From the NCBI GenBank assembly GCA_025141015.1, contig CP081098.1, forward strand, positions 1,432,501-1,496,500: DNA of 64,000 nt, read 5' to 3'. This document shows positions 55,877 to 64,000 of this stretch, one piece after another. The DNA is from Rhodobacteraceae bacterium M382. GTDB lineage: Bacteria; Pseudomonadota; Alphaproteobacteria; Rhodobacterales; Rhodobacteraceae. The notes beneath the pieces were generated by a model. The model was given only the letters and a program-made list of their open reading frames with translations, did no database searches and was not told the origin of the DNA. Each line of letters opens with the position of its first letter. The stretch's first letter is position 1. The translations under genes were made by a program, and so were the position numbers.

Positions 55877-56716
55877 TCAGAACCCCAGTTTTTCCAGCCG
55901 CCAGGCAACCTTGCGGTGAATGATCGGTGGCAGCAGATCCTGCAGCAATTCCCGCCGCGCAACCATGCGGTCGGGTTTGTCGACTGTGTCGGGGCGGGGT
56001 TTGAATAGGGTGGTGTGGGATTTGCGCGTGCTGTCCCAGGTCGCGGTGTAATAGTAAAGCGCGATTGACATGCGCGGTTCGCCATCCGGGTGGTTCACGG
56101 GTTCCGGGTTGCCATGCCAGCTGTTCGAGCTGGTCGAAAACATGCACATTCTGTTGAACAGGGGGGCATAGCTCGCGACTTGCGCGCTCATGTCATCGTT
56201 CCAGACTTCAAAGGACCCACCATATTCAGCCTTCCAATCCTTGTTCAGATAGATCAGCAGGTTGACACGGCGTTCCAGGTTCAGCCCGGCGTGATGATTA
56301 AAGTCCGCATGAATATCAAGATGGCCGCCATTGGCCACCACATGCACCCCACCACCGGCGAAGTAGGGGTCGGGAATCAGACCTTTGATCCCGGTCAGCT
56401 CTTCGACAAATCCCAGAACAGGGCGAGAATTTAACGCATAAAACAACTGCCGCGTATAAGGTGGGAGCCGTTCCGGCGTGTAGGAGGTCTTCAGTTTTTC
56501 CTGGGGCCGGTCAAAGCTGGTTTCCGACTCTGGCAACTGTTTGAGCTCTTCCTTGACCCGTTCGAGGATCTCGGGGTTCAGGAAATTGTCATATCCGCCA
56601 TAGTGAAAGGGTTCGCGGGATTGATACGCCGGGGCCAGCGCCTTGGCTGCCTCGCGCGCGTTGCGCGTTGAAATCAAAAGGGTGTCCGGATCCAGGGCAA
56701 GGACAGGTTGGGTCAT
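55877..56716 (-). CDS. 2-oxoglutarate/Fe(II)-dependent dioxygenase family protein
   Basis: A 279-residue oxygenase. H136-A-D138 in LDIHADFN and H201 in SWHGNP form the iron facial triad, and R215 in PRMSIALYYY binds 2-oxoglutarate. Relatives hydroxylate proteins or small molecules; the substrate is unknown. The ATG at 56716 has GGAGATCACTC upstream. An open upstream frame is not homologous. Confidence 0.88.
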   Translation of the reverse strand: MTQPVLALDPDTLLISTRNAREAAKALAPAYQSREPFHYGGYDNFLNPEILERVKEELKQLPESETSFDRPQEKLKTSYTPERLPPYTRQLFYALNSRPVLGFVEELTGIKGLIPDPYFAGGGVHVVANGGHLDIHADFNHHAGLNLERRVNLLIYLNKDWKAEYGGSFEVWNDDMSAQVASYAPLFNRMCMFSTSSNSWHGNPEPVNHPDGEPRMSIALYYYTATWDSTRKSHTTLFKPRPDTVDKPDRMVARRELLQDLLPPIIHRKVAWRLEKLGF

Positions 56717-56949
56717 GAGTGATCTCCTGTGGGGTCTCCAGGGGGCGGTCCACATGTGAAATGATCTGTCCGAAAACCGGACATTGCAATGCTTTTGCAC
56801 ATGGTGCGCCGCGTTTGGGGCCGTTTTGCGGCATGGGTCGCACATTTGCGGGGAAGGTCGGGGCATCTGGGGCGGCCTTGGGGTCTTTCATCGGGGCCGT
56901 GCTGTTTTTACGGTTTCCACCTGCTGTAAAAATGCCGTAGGACGGGGAC

Positions 56950-57762
56950 ATGAGATGTCTTTTTCTGGGTGATGTGATGGGCCGCGCAGGACGCCGGGCC
57001 ATTACCGAGAACCTGCCACGTCTGCGTGACGAATGGCGGTTGGATTTTGTCGTGGTCAATGGCGAAAACGCCAGCAACGGCATGGGTTTGAGCGGGGAAC
57101 ATGCGCGCCTGCTTTTGCAGGCCGGTGCCGATTGCGTCACGCTGGGCGATCATGCCTTTGATCAAAAGGACATGTTGCAATTCATCGAAAGCGAACCACG
57201 CATCATCCGACCCTTGAATTTTGCCAAAGGCGCGCCGGGCAAAGGATATCGGCTGTTCACGGCACCGGGCGGACGCAAGGTCCTGGTGTTGCAGGTATTG
57301 GGTCAGGTGTTCATGAAACGCGCTTTTGACGATCCGTTTTCAGCGGTCGAAAAAGTGCTCAAGGCGCATCCTCGGGGTGGGTTGGCCCAGGCGATCATTG
57401 TCGATGTGCATTGCGAAGCCACGTCCGAAAAGATGGCGATGGGGCATTTTTGCAATGGCAAGGCGTCATTGGTGGTTGGTACCCATACACATGTGCCAAC
57501 CGCTGACGCGCAGATCCTGGGCGGAGGCACCGCCTATTTGACCGATGCCGGGATGTGCGGCGACTATGATTCCGTTATCGGCATGGAGAAAATGGAGCCC
57601 ATGCGCCGGTTCATCACCGGGATGCCGAAATCACGGTTTACCCCGGCCAATGGCGCGGCAACCCTGTCGGGGATCTTTGTCGAAACCGATGATCGCACGG
57701 GCGAGGCCAAGACCGTGCAGATGGTCCGCCAGGGCGGATTGCTGGAACAGGCCAGTCCATGA
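56950..57762 (+). CDS. YmdB-type metallophosphoesterase
   Basis: A 270-residue calcineurin-like phosphodiesterase (TIGR00282/YmdB). FLGDVMGRAGRRA, VNGENASNGMGL, GDHAFDQKD, VDVHCEATSEK and GTHTHVPTAD supply the metal ligands. Relatives hydrolyse 2',3'-cyclic nucleotides and alter gene expression in Bacillus. It heads a four-gene operon; its stop overlaps the next start (ATGA). Confidence 0.93.
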   Translation: MRCLFLGDVMGRAGRRAITENLPRLRDEWRLDFVVVNGENASNGMGLSGEHARLLLQAGADCVTLGDHAFDQKDMLQFIESEPRIIRPLNFAKGAPGKGYRLFTAPGGRKVLVLQVLGQVFMKRAFDDPFSAVEKVLKAHPRGGLAQAIIVDVHCEATSEKMAMGHFCNGKASLVVGTHTHVPTADAQILGGGTAYLTDAGMCGDYDSVIGMEKMEPMRRFITGMPKSRFTPANGAATLSGIFVETDDRTGEAKTVQMVRQGGLLEQASP

Positions 57763-58715
57763 CAAAACGCCGTCAGCTTGTCTGGTACAGCCTCGTTTTG
57801 GGAATGCTGGGGGCAGGCTGGGGGATCACGCAGCCATTGACCAAGATCACGGTCAGCACCGGGTATCAACCTTGGGGGTTGATCCTGTGGCAATTGATTA
57901 TTGGTGCGGTGTTCATGGCGGTGATTTCACTGTTGCGGGGCAAGGGGTTGCCACTGACCCGCGGCACATTGCGGATTTCGCTGGTGATGGCCGTGATCGG
58001 AACGCTGGTGCCCAATACCGCGTCTTATACGGCGATCGTGCATTTGCCATCGGGGATTATGTCGATCCTTTTGTCGCTGATCCCGATGATGGCTTTTCCC
58101 ATTGCGCTGGGCCTGCGGCTGGAGCCGTTTCGCATCACCCGGTTGGCGGGGCTTTCCCTGGGGTTGGTCGGGGTGTTGTTCCTGGTGATCCCCGAAGCCA
58201 GCCTGCCGGATCGCGCCATGTTGATCTGGATCCCGGTCGCGTTGATTGCTCCGGTTTGCTACGCGTTCGAGGGCAACTATGTGGCCAAATGGGGCACCGG
58301 CGGACTGGACCCGATTCAGGTTCTGTTTGGCGCATCGCTGATTGGGTCGGTTCTGGTGCTGCCGATGGCCATCGGATCGGGCCAATTCATTTCACCGTTT
58401 CGCTCCTATGGTGCGGCAGAATTTGCGTTGGTGGCCTCGTCCATCGTCCATGTGGTGGTCTATGCATCCTATGTGTGGTTGGTGGGCAAGGCGGGGCCGG
58501 TGTTCTCCATGCAGGTCAGCTATTTGGTTACCGGGTTTGGCGTGTTCTGGGCCATGGTCCTGTTGGGGGAAAGCTATTCCTCCTATGTCTGGGTCGCCAT
58601 GGGGCTGATGCTGGCCGGAGTGTTTCTGGTACAGCCGCGCACATCAACTGAACTTGCACCGTCGAACAAAGGCGGTCAGGATAAAACTCAAGAATTTCAG
58701 CAGGCGGGTCTATGA
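57759..58715 (+). CDS. DMT-superfamily transporter (EamA)
   Basis: A 318-residue permease with ten helices in two EamA repeats (GMLGAGWGITQPLTKI; GGLDPIQVLFGASLIGS). It probably exports a metabolite; substrate unknown. The start overlaps the ymdB-like stop and the end overlaps the SLC13 start as ATGA. Confidence 0.92.
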   Translation: MTKRRQLVWYSLVLGMLGAGWGITQPLTKITVSTGYQPWGLILWQLIIGAVFMAVISLLRGKGLPLTRGTLRISLVMAVIGTLVPNTASYTAIVHLPSGIMSILLSLIPMMAFPIALGLRLEPFRITRLAGLSLGLVGVLFLVIPEASLPDRAMLIWIPVALIAPVCYAFEGNYVAKWGTGGLDPIQVLFGASLIGSVLVLPMAIGSGQFISPFRSYGAAEFALVASSIVHVVVYASYVWLVGKAGPVFSMQVSYLVTGFGVFWAMVLLGESYSSYVWVAMGLMLAGVFLVQPRTSTELAPSNKGGQDKTQEFQQAGL

Positions 58716-60490
58716 ATCTGATAGCTTTTTCTGAAACTGGCGGTGCTCTTACCACGCTCGCCGTTGTGGTCATCATGTTCATCCTCTTCATGCGCGAAGC
58801 CTATCCGGCCGAAGTTGTCGCGATCGGGGGTGCGGCGACCATGTTGGTTCTGGGCTTGTTGCCCTATGAAGAAGCGCTGCATGTCCTGTCCAACCCGGCA
58901 CCCTGGACGATTGCCGCAATGTTCATCGTCATGGGGGCCCTTGTGCGCACCGGTGCGTTGGAGTGGTTCACGCAACTGGCTGAAAAACAGGCGGATTCCC
59001 GACCAGCCGTGGCCATTGGCGCATTGATGATCTTTGTTGTCGTTGCCTCGGCCTTTGTGAACAATACGCCAGTTGTGGTGGTCATGATCCCGGTATTTGT
59101 CCAGCTGTCGCGCAAATTGGGCATTTCGGCCAGCAAGATGCTGATCCCGCTCAGCTATGCGGCGATTCTGGGCGGAACGTTGACCTTGATCGGGACCTCG
59201 ACCAACCTGTTGGTGGATGGGGTTGCCCGGGCGCGGGGATTAGAACCGTTCACCATTTTCGAAATCACGCCATTGGCGATCATTCTGGTGATATGGGGCG
59301 CGATCTATTTGCGGTTCGTGGCCCCGCGTCTATTGCCTGAACGCGCCAGCATGGCGTCAATGCTTTCGGATCAGCAGACTTCGAAAAAGTTCTTTACTGA
59401 GGCGGTGATACCTCCGGAGAGCAATTTGATCGGGCGCGAAGTGACCAGCGTACAGTTGTTCAAACGTCCCGGTGTTCGACTGATCGATGTGATCCGGGGC
59501 GATTTGTCTCTGCGCCGCGATCTCAAGGGTGTTGAACTGCAGGTCGGAGATAGGGTGGTTTTGCGCACCCGGATGACCGAATTGCTGAGCCTGCAATCCA
59601 ACAAGGAACTCAAACGGGTTGATCAGGTATCGGCGGTGGAAACCTCGACTGTCGAGGTTCTGATTACGCCGGGCTGCAAGATGGTCGGGCGCACACTGGG
59701 CGAATTGCGTCTGCGTCGTCGATATGGTGTCTATGTTCTGGCCATGCACCGCAGCAATCAGAACATCGGTCAGCAACTGGATCAGTTGGTGGTGCGCGTG
59801 GGCGATACATTGCTGCTCGAAGGGGCTCCGGAAGATATCCAGCGACTGGCCCAGGACATGCAGATGGTCGATGTGACCAAACCAACGGCGCGCGCCTATC
59901 GCCGCAGCCACGCGCCGATCGCGCTCGCCTCGATTGCGGGGATTGTCGCCCTGGCTGCATTGGGTGTGGCACCGATACTGTTGTTGGCAGTGTTGGCCAT
60001 GGCCACGGTCTTCCTGACCCGGTGTATCGACTCGGACGAAGCGTTCTCATTTATTGATGGGCGGCTGTTGGCCCTGATTTTTGCCATGCTGGCGGTGGCA
60101 ACAGCATTGGAAACTTCGGGCGCAATCGACCTGATTGTGCATAAATTCGCCCCCTATCTGAGCGGCCTGCCGCCTTTCCTGATCGTCTGGGGGCTGTATC
60201 TGCTCACCTCGCTTTTGTCGGAGCTGATCAACCACGCGGTGGCGGTGGTTCTGACCCCGGTTGCCATTGGTCTGGCAGTGTCGCTGGGGGTGGACCCGCG
60301 CCCGTTGGTGGTGGCGGTCATGATCGCAGCCAGCGCAACCTTTGCCACGCCGATCAGCTATCAGACCAATATGATGGTCTATGGGCCGGGCGGTTACAAA
60401 TTCACGGATTTCATGCGCGTCGGTATCCCGTTGAACCTGTCGGTTGGTCTTCTGGCGTCGGCATTGATTCCGGTGTTCTGGCCACTTTGA
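58712..60490 (+). CDS. SLC13-family permease with central TrkA-C domains
   Basis: A 592-residue divalent-anion or sulfate-type transporter. Two groups of helices (residues 10-190 and 405-590) flank two TrkA-C/RCK domains at about 215-385, as in roseobacter CitT/SLC13 proteins. The substrate could be sulfate, sulfonate or dicarboxylate. The RCK part suggests ligand gating. Confidence 0.92.
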   Translation: MNLIAFSETGGALTTLAVVVIMFILFMREAYPAEVVAIGGAATMLVLGLLPYEEALHVLSNPAPWTIAAMFIVMGALVRTGALEWFTQLAEKQADSRPAVAIGALMIFVVVASAFVNNTPVVVVMIPVFVQLSRKLGISASKMLIPLSYAAILGGTLTLIGTSTNLLVDGVARARGLEPFTIFEITPLAIILVIWGAIYLRFVAPRLLPERASMASMLSDQQTSKKFFTEAVIPPESNLIGREVTSVQLFKRPGVRLIDVIRGDLSLRRDLKGVELQVGDRVVLRTRMTELLSLQSNKELKRVDQVSAVETSTVEVLITPGCKMVGRTLGELRLRRRYGVYVLAMHRSNQNIGQQLDQLVVRVGDTLLLEGAPEDIQRLAQDMQMVDVTKPTARAYRRSHAPIALASIAGIVALAALGVAPILLLAVLAMATVFLTRCIDSDEAFSFIDGRLLALIFAMLAVATALETSGAIDLIVHKFAPYLSGLPPFLIVWGLYLLTSLLSELINHAVAVVLTPVAIGLAVSLGVDPRPLVVAVMIAASATFATPISYQTNMMVYGPGGYKFTDFMRVGIPLNLSVGLLASALIPVFWPL

Positions 60491-60510
60491 TCTGAAAAGG
60501 ACGCATTGCC

Positions 60511-61674
60511 ATGACCAAACGCGATCTTCAGTGGGCCCTGATCATCGCGGGTGTCGTGTTGGTTTTTGGCTGGGCCATTGGATATGGTGTCGGGATGATG
60601 ACACAGCCCCGGCATGTGGTGACGTCTCAGGCAGAGCAGGGTGAACCCGATTGGGCCAACCCTGATGTTCCCCGAACGGGCGGTGGCAAATACCCCGGCT
60701 ATCAAGAGTTATACGTCAACGATTACGCCGACTTGCTGGATGCCGCAGCCGAAACGCGGGTGCGGCAAAAGTTGATTGATCTCTACCGTCATACCGATGT
60801 GGAGATGACGGTTCTGACGATCCCCGGAATGAGCGATTTTGGTCACGCCGGAGCAATCGAACCCTTTGCCACCGGGCTGTTCAACACCTGGGGCATTGGC
60901 GATGCGACGCGCAATGACGGGGTGCTGATCCTGGTATCACGCTTTGATCGCCGGATGCGGATCGAAATCGGCAGCGGGTATAGCGACAGCTGGAACGCTA
61001 CGATGCAGCGGGTGATTGACACCGCGTTCCTGCCTCAGTTCAGGCAGGATGCCTATCAGCAGGGAATAGAAGATGGCGTGGATGCCACGATCTTTGCCAT
61101 CACGGGTGCCCTGCCAGGACAACAGGACGTTTCGACCGTTCAGCGCGGCTGGAATTGGATCGGGTATAAATTGCGTCAGTTCGGAGAATGGGTCTGGGCG
61201 TTGCTGGCTGTGCCAGCGGGCGCAGCATTCTGTGGCATTCGCCGTTATTTGCGCAACCGTCCGCGTCCCTGTCGGGAATGTGGCACGATCATGGGGCGGC
61301 TGGATGAACAGGCGGATGATCAATTTCTGGATGATGGGCAGCAGACCGAAGAATTCCTGAAATCAGTTGATTACGACGTCTGGAGCTGTGGCCAATGTGG
61401 GCACATGGACATCGAACATTACCGCAGCTGGTTCTCGGGCTATGGTGATTGTCCACGCTGCTCGTACCGGACGATGGCAACCCAGACCACGGTGCTGGTG
61501 TCGGCCACCACCTCCAGCACGGGACGCAAGCGGATCGACTATGATTGCAACCACTGTGAGTACCACAATCAGGTGTTCCGAACGATCCCGCGCAAAACCA
61601 AATCCTCCAGTTCGGGCAGCAGCTCCTTTGGCGGTGGCAGCTCATCCGGGGGCGGTGCCAGCGGCAGTTGGTAA
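60511..61674 (+). CDS. TPM-domain membrane protein with C-terminal zinc ribbons
   Basis: A 387-residue protein with helices near 10-28 and 229-247. The first soluble part (about 68-200) is a TPM domain (YVNDYADLLDAAAETRVRQK; GIGDATRNDGVLILVSRFD). After the second helix four CxxC pairs (PCRECG, CGQCG, CPRCS, CNHCE) form zinc ribbons, and the last 25 residues are Ser/Gly. It is close to B. subtilis YdjH in layout. It is the last gene of the ymdB-like operon. Confidence 0.88.
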   Translation: MTKRDLQWALIIAGVVLVFGWAIGYGVGMMTQPRHVVTSQAEQGEPDWANPDVPRTGGGKYPGYQELYVNDYADLLDAAAETRVRQKLIDLYRHTDVEMTVLTIPGMSDFGHAGAIEPFATGLFNTWGIGDATRNDGVLILVSRFDRRMRIEIGSGYSDSWNATMQRVIDTAFLPQFRQDAYQQGIEDGVDATIFAITGALPGQQDVSTVQRGWNWIGYKLRQFGEWVWALLAVPAGAAFCGIRRYLRNRPRPCRECGTIMGRLDEQADDQFLDDGQQTEEFLKSVDYDVWSCGQCGHMDIEHYRSWFSGYGDCPRCSYRTMATQTTVLVSATTSSTGRKRIDYDCNHCEYHNQVFRTIPRKTKSSSSGSSSFGGGSSSGGGASGSW

Positions 61675-61680
61675 GTGGCG

Positions 61681-63357
61681 TCAAGCGATATGTCGTGACT
61701 GCCCGGCGCGACGCCCGGAAAACAGGCATCCGCCCAAAAACGTCCCTTCCAACGCGTTGTACCCGTGATAGCCACCACCGCCGAACCCGGCGGCCTCGCC
61801 CACGGCAAACAACCCCGGCACCGGGGTCCCATCAGCGCCAACCATCCGGCTGTCCAGGTCGGTTTGCAACCCGCCCAGCGTTTTGCGTGTCAGGATATGC
61901 AGCTTGACTGCGATCAATGGACCATTGTCGCGATCCAGAATGCGGTGGGGTTTGGCCGTGCGGATCAGCTTGTCTCCGCGATAGTTACGGGCGGCATTGA
62001 TGGCGATGATCTGCGCATCCTTGGCAAAGGGGTTGTCAACCTGGGCGTCCCGAGCCTCGATCTGGGACCGCAACCGTGCCTCGTCGACGGGCACTTCGGC
62101 GATACGGTTCATGCCTTTGACCAAGTCGCTCAGGGTTGTGGACACGACAAAATCGACTCCGTGTTTCTTGAACGCTTCCACAGGCCCGGGAGCGCTGCCG
62201 CGTGACAACAGTCGCGCCTTGAGCACTTGAAACCAGCTGCCCGAAGTCAGATCCGGGTTCTGTTCCGACCCGGACAGGGCAAATTCCTTTTCGATGATCT
62301 TCTGGCTCAGCACGAACCAGCTGTAATCTTGACCGGTCTTCAGAATCTCGCGCAGCGTACCCAATGTATCGAAACCTGGCAGACAGGGTGCGGTGAGCCG
62401 ATTGCCTGATGCGTCAAACCATATGGAAGACGGCCCAGGCAGAATCCGGATGCCATGATTGGGCCAAATCGGGTCCCAGTTCTGTACCCCTTCGGTGTAA
62501 TGCCACATGCGGTCGGGGTTGATCACATGGCCACCGGCGGTTTCGGATATTGCGATCATGCGGCCGTCGACGTGAAACGGTACGCCTGACACCATGGTTT
62601 TGGGCGCGGGTCCCAGACGGTCAGCGGGCCAGGCCTTGCGCACCAGTTCCAGATTGCCGCCAATCCCACCCGAGGCGACGATGATGGATGGCGCGTAACA
62701 TTCGAATTCACCGATCTCATGCCGGCTGGTCTTTTGGCCCCGGGGGCTGGCATCTTCAGCCAGGATTTCGCCGGAGACGCCTTTGGCCGCGCCGTTTTGC
62801 ATGATGATGTAGCTGACCTGATGGCGGTCCCGAAAATGAATGCGCCCGGTGGCCATATGATTGCGCACACGGGCTGCAAAAGGGGCAACAACCCCCGGTC
62901 CGGTGCCCCAGGTGACATGAAACCGTGGGACAGAATTCCCATGTCCTTCGGCCGTGTCTCCACCGCGTTCGGCCCAGCCCACAACCGGGAACCAGCGCAG
63001 CCCAACGTCATGCAGCCAGCTGCGCATTTCACCAGCCGCAAAGTCCAGATACGCATCGGCCCATGCGCGCGGCCAGGCATCCTCGGGGCGGTCGAACTGT
63101 GCGCTGCCCAGCCAGTCGCGCCGCGCCAGATCGGGACAGTCGCGAATGCCCATGCGACGTTGTTCCGGGGTATCGATCATGAACAACCCGCCCAGGCTCC
63201 AATGGGCCTGACCTCCCATGAAATGTGCCGGTTCCTGATCCAGCAAAATGACGGTTTTGCCGAGGTCACCCAATTCGACCGCGGCGGCCAATCCGGCCAA
63301 TCCCGCGCCAACTATGATGACATCGGCGCTGTTGATTTGACCGTTTTGATGGGGCAC
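61681..63357 (-). CDS. FAD-binding dehydrogenase (KstD-like)
   Basis: A flavoprotein of 558 residues. ADVIIVGAGLAGLAAAVELG is the dinucleotide-binding motif, and a C-terminal VPGLFAVGEAAGFGGGGYHG loop the FAD-pyrophosphate site. It is of the KstD/fumarate-reductase flavin fold, often annotated as ketosteroid dehydrogenase or FAD-binding dehydrogenase. I choose the GTG at 63357 because AAAGGAG lies 6 nt upstream; the ATG six codons earlier has no site. It is convergent with the TPM gene. Confidence 0.88.
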   Translation of the reverse strand: MPHQNGQINSADVIIVGAGLAGLAAAVELGDLGKTVILLDQEPAHFMGGQAHWSLGGLFMIDTPEQRRMGIRDCPDLARRDWLGSAQFDRPEDAWPRAWADAYLDFAAGEMRSWLHDVGLRWFPVVGWAERGGDTAEGHGNSVPRFHVTWGTGPGVVAPFAARVRNHMATGRIHFRDRHQVSYIIMQNGAAKGVSGEILAEDASPRGQKTSRHEIGEFECYAPSIIVASGGIGGNLELVRKAWPADRLGPAPKTMVSGVPFHVDGRMIAISETAGGHVINPDRMWHYTEGVQNWDPIWPNHGIRILPGPSSIWFDASGNRLTAPCLPGFDTLGTLREILKTGQDYSWFVLSQKIIEKEFALSGSEQNPDLTSGSWFQVLKARLLSRGSAPGPVEAFKKHGVDFVVSTTLSDLVKGMNRIAEVPVDEARLRSQIEARDAQVDNPFAKDAQIIAINAARNYRGDKLIRTAKPHRILDRDNGPLIAVKLHILTRKTLGGLQTDLDSRMVGADGTPVPGLFAVGEAAGFGGGGYHGYNALEGTFLGGCLFSGRRAGQSRHIA

Positions 63358-63457
63358 GCGCTGCTCCTTTGGCATATCTGCCGGATCAGCCTAGCCGTGT
63401 CGCGGCCACTCAGGCAACCTGTGCGGGCGGTTCGTGCCGTGTGGTCACCCGGCGGCA

Positions 63458-64000
63458 TCACCCATAACGCTGGGCAAATCGGCGCAGGATTTCGCCCGGC
63501 ACCGTCACCTCGGCGGCGTGGCATTGGGTGATCAGTTCATCCGCCTGTTCGGGCGGGAAATAGCCGTGACCAGAATAGATTCGGATGCGCTGTTCAAAAT
63601 CGGCGGCATCGGCTTCGGGGTGGAACTGGGTGGCATAGACGTTTTCGCCAAACCGCACCATCTGGAACGGGCAGGGGGCCGAGGCCACCAGATGCACACA
63701 GCCCGGTGGCAGCGCCTGCACCGCTTCCTTGTGGCCGACAAAGGCTTCGAACGCGACGGGTAACCCCGTCGTGAGCGGATCGTTTTGCGCGTCCTTGGTC
63801 AGGGTGCAATCGGATGGGCCGACCGGTTCGCCGTATTGTGCCTTGGACACGTCGCCACCCAGATGCGCGGCCAGAATGCCCAGACCGTAACAGCAGCCCA
63901 TGAATGGGTGATCCAATGCGGTGATCTGCGGCATCAGCCCCAGCACGGTCTCTTCGATCCGCGCATCCATCGGGGATTTTTTCTCGGGATCGTCGCTGAC
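63458..64000 (-). CDS. Glutamine amidotransferase (5' part cut by window edge)
   Basis: The last 180 residues of a class I GATase. GCCYGLG holds the nucleophile cysteine and TQFHPEAD the His and Glu of the triad. The chain continues past the right edge. It resembles stand-alone GMP-synthase-like amidotransferases; the acceptor is unknown. It lies upstream of the FAD dehydrogenase on the same strand with a 100-nt gap. Confidence 0.88.
   Translation of the reverse strand, partial: VSDDPEKKSPMDARIEETVLGLMPQITALDHPFMGCCYGLGILAAHLGGDVSKAQYGEPVGPSDCTLTKDAQNDPLTTGLPVAFEAFVGHKEAVQALPPGCVHLVASAPCPFQMVRFGENVYATQFHPEADAADFEQRIRIYSGHGYFPPEQADELITQCHAAEVTVPGEILRRFAQRYG

Overview
The window reads as a chromosomal segment of a marine-type alphaproteobacterium of the order Rhodobacterales (Roseobacter group). 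This is inferred from gene style and order: a thiCOSGEF thiamine operon, an SPOR-dacA-tmk-holB-tatD chain, gatCA without gatB, a DUF2927 lipoprotein, a DUF1127 mini-protein, a type A rnpB, high GC, many ATGA stop/start overlaps, and a dispersed intergenic repeat of a kind common in this group. Species cannot be named from the sequence alone. Most of the window is ordinary core chromosome. No CRISPR array, intact transposon or prophage is visible.

Layout. 1-4.8 kb: thiamine operon on the minus strand (thiC-thiO-thiS-thiG-thiE-thiF, the last cut by the left edge) behind a TPP riboswitch. 4.8-11.4 kb: an AEC transporter, then a tightly coupled minus-strand operon (RlpA-like SPOR lipoprotein, dacA, tmk, holB, tatD, MBL hydrolase). 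11.9-12.6 kb: tRNA-Ser(UGA) with a decayed tyrosine integrase beside it, the only clear scar of a mobile element. 12.9-16.8 kb: an exporter-type ABC protein and an acyl-CoA synthetase. 17.4-19.2 kb: a secreted EF-hand protein, a glycine-zipper mini-lipoprotein and an alpha/beta hydrolase. 19.3-27.4 kb: a peptide-type ABC importer with a CocE-family hydrolase upstream and a type I phosphodiesterase downstream. 27.5-29.2 kb: dtd, a nitroreductase and Hsp20.

29.4-35.6 kb is the most unusual block. On the minus strand it reads: a previously unlisted 29-residue membrane peptide, XpaC-like protein, TelA, DUF2927 lipoprotein, SPFH/GYF protein with a nine-proline C-terminus, cytochrome b561 and a zinc-ribbon membrane protein with a five-proline N-terminus. 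A TPM-domain/zinc-ribbon protein lies 25 kb away at 60.5 kb. SPFH, zinc-ribbon and TPM are the same protein classes found together in the Bacillus subtilis ydjFGHI stress operon, so I infer a membrane-stress module built around SPFH and TelA/XpaC.

35.7-49.1 kb: rluB, tadA, an MBL hydrolase, gatCA, an excalibur-like lipoprotein with an amidase, rnpB whose 3' end runs into a convergent adenylate cyclase gene, rpmG, a small lipoprotein, a Bax inhibitor-1 protein, DUF1127, a LysR regulator and a quinone oxidoreductase. 49.4-53.7 kb: an XRE regulator with a strong dyad upstream, an inositol-phosphatase family enzyme, and convergent 8-oxoguanine and guanine deaminases. 53.8-64 kb: mgtE, 5-FCL, a 2OG oxygenase, a ymdB-DMT-SLC13-TPM operon, an FAD dehydrogenase and a glutamine amidotransferase cut by the right edge.
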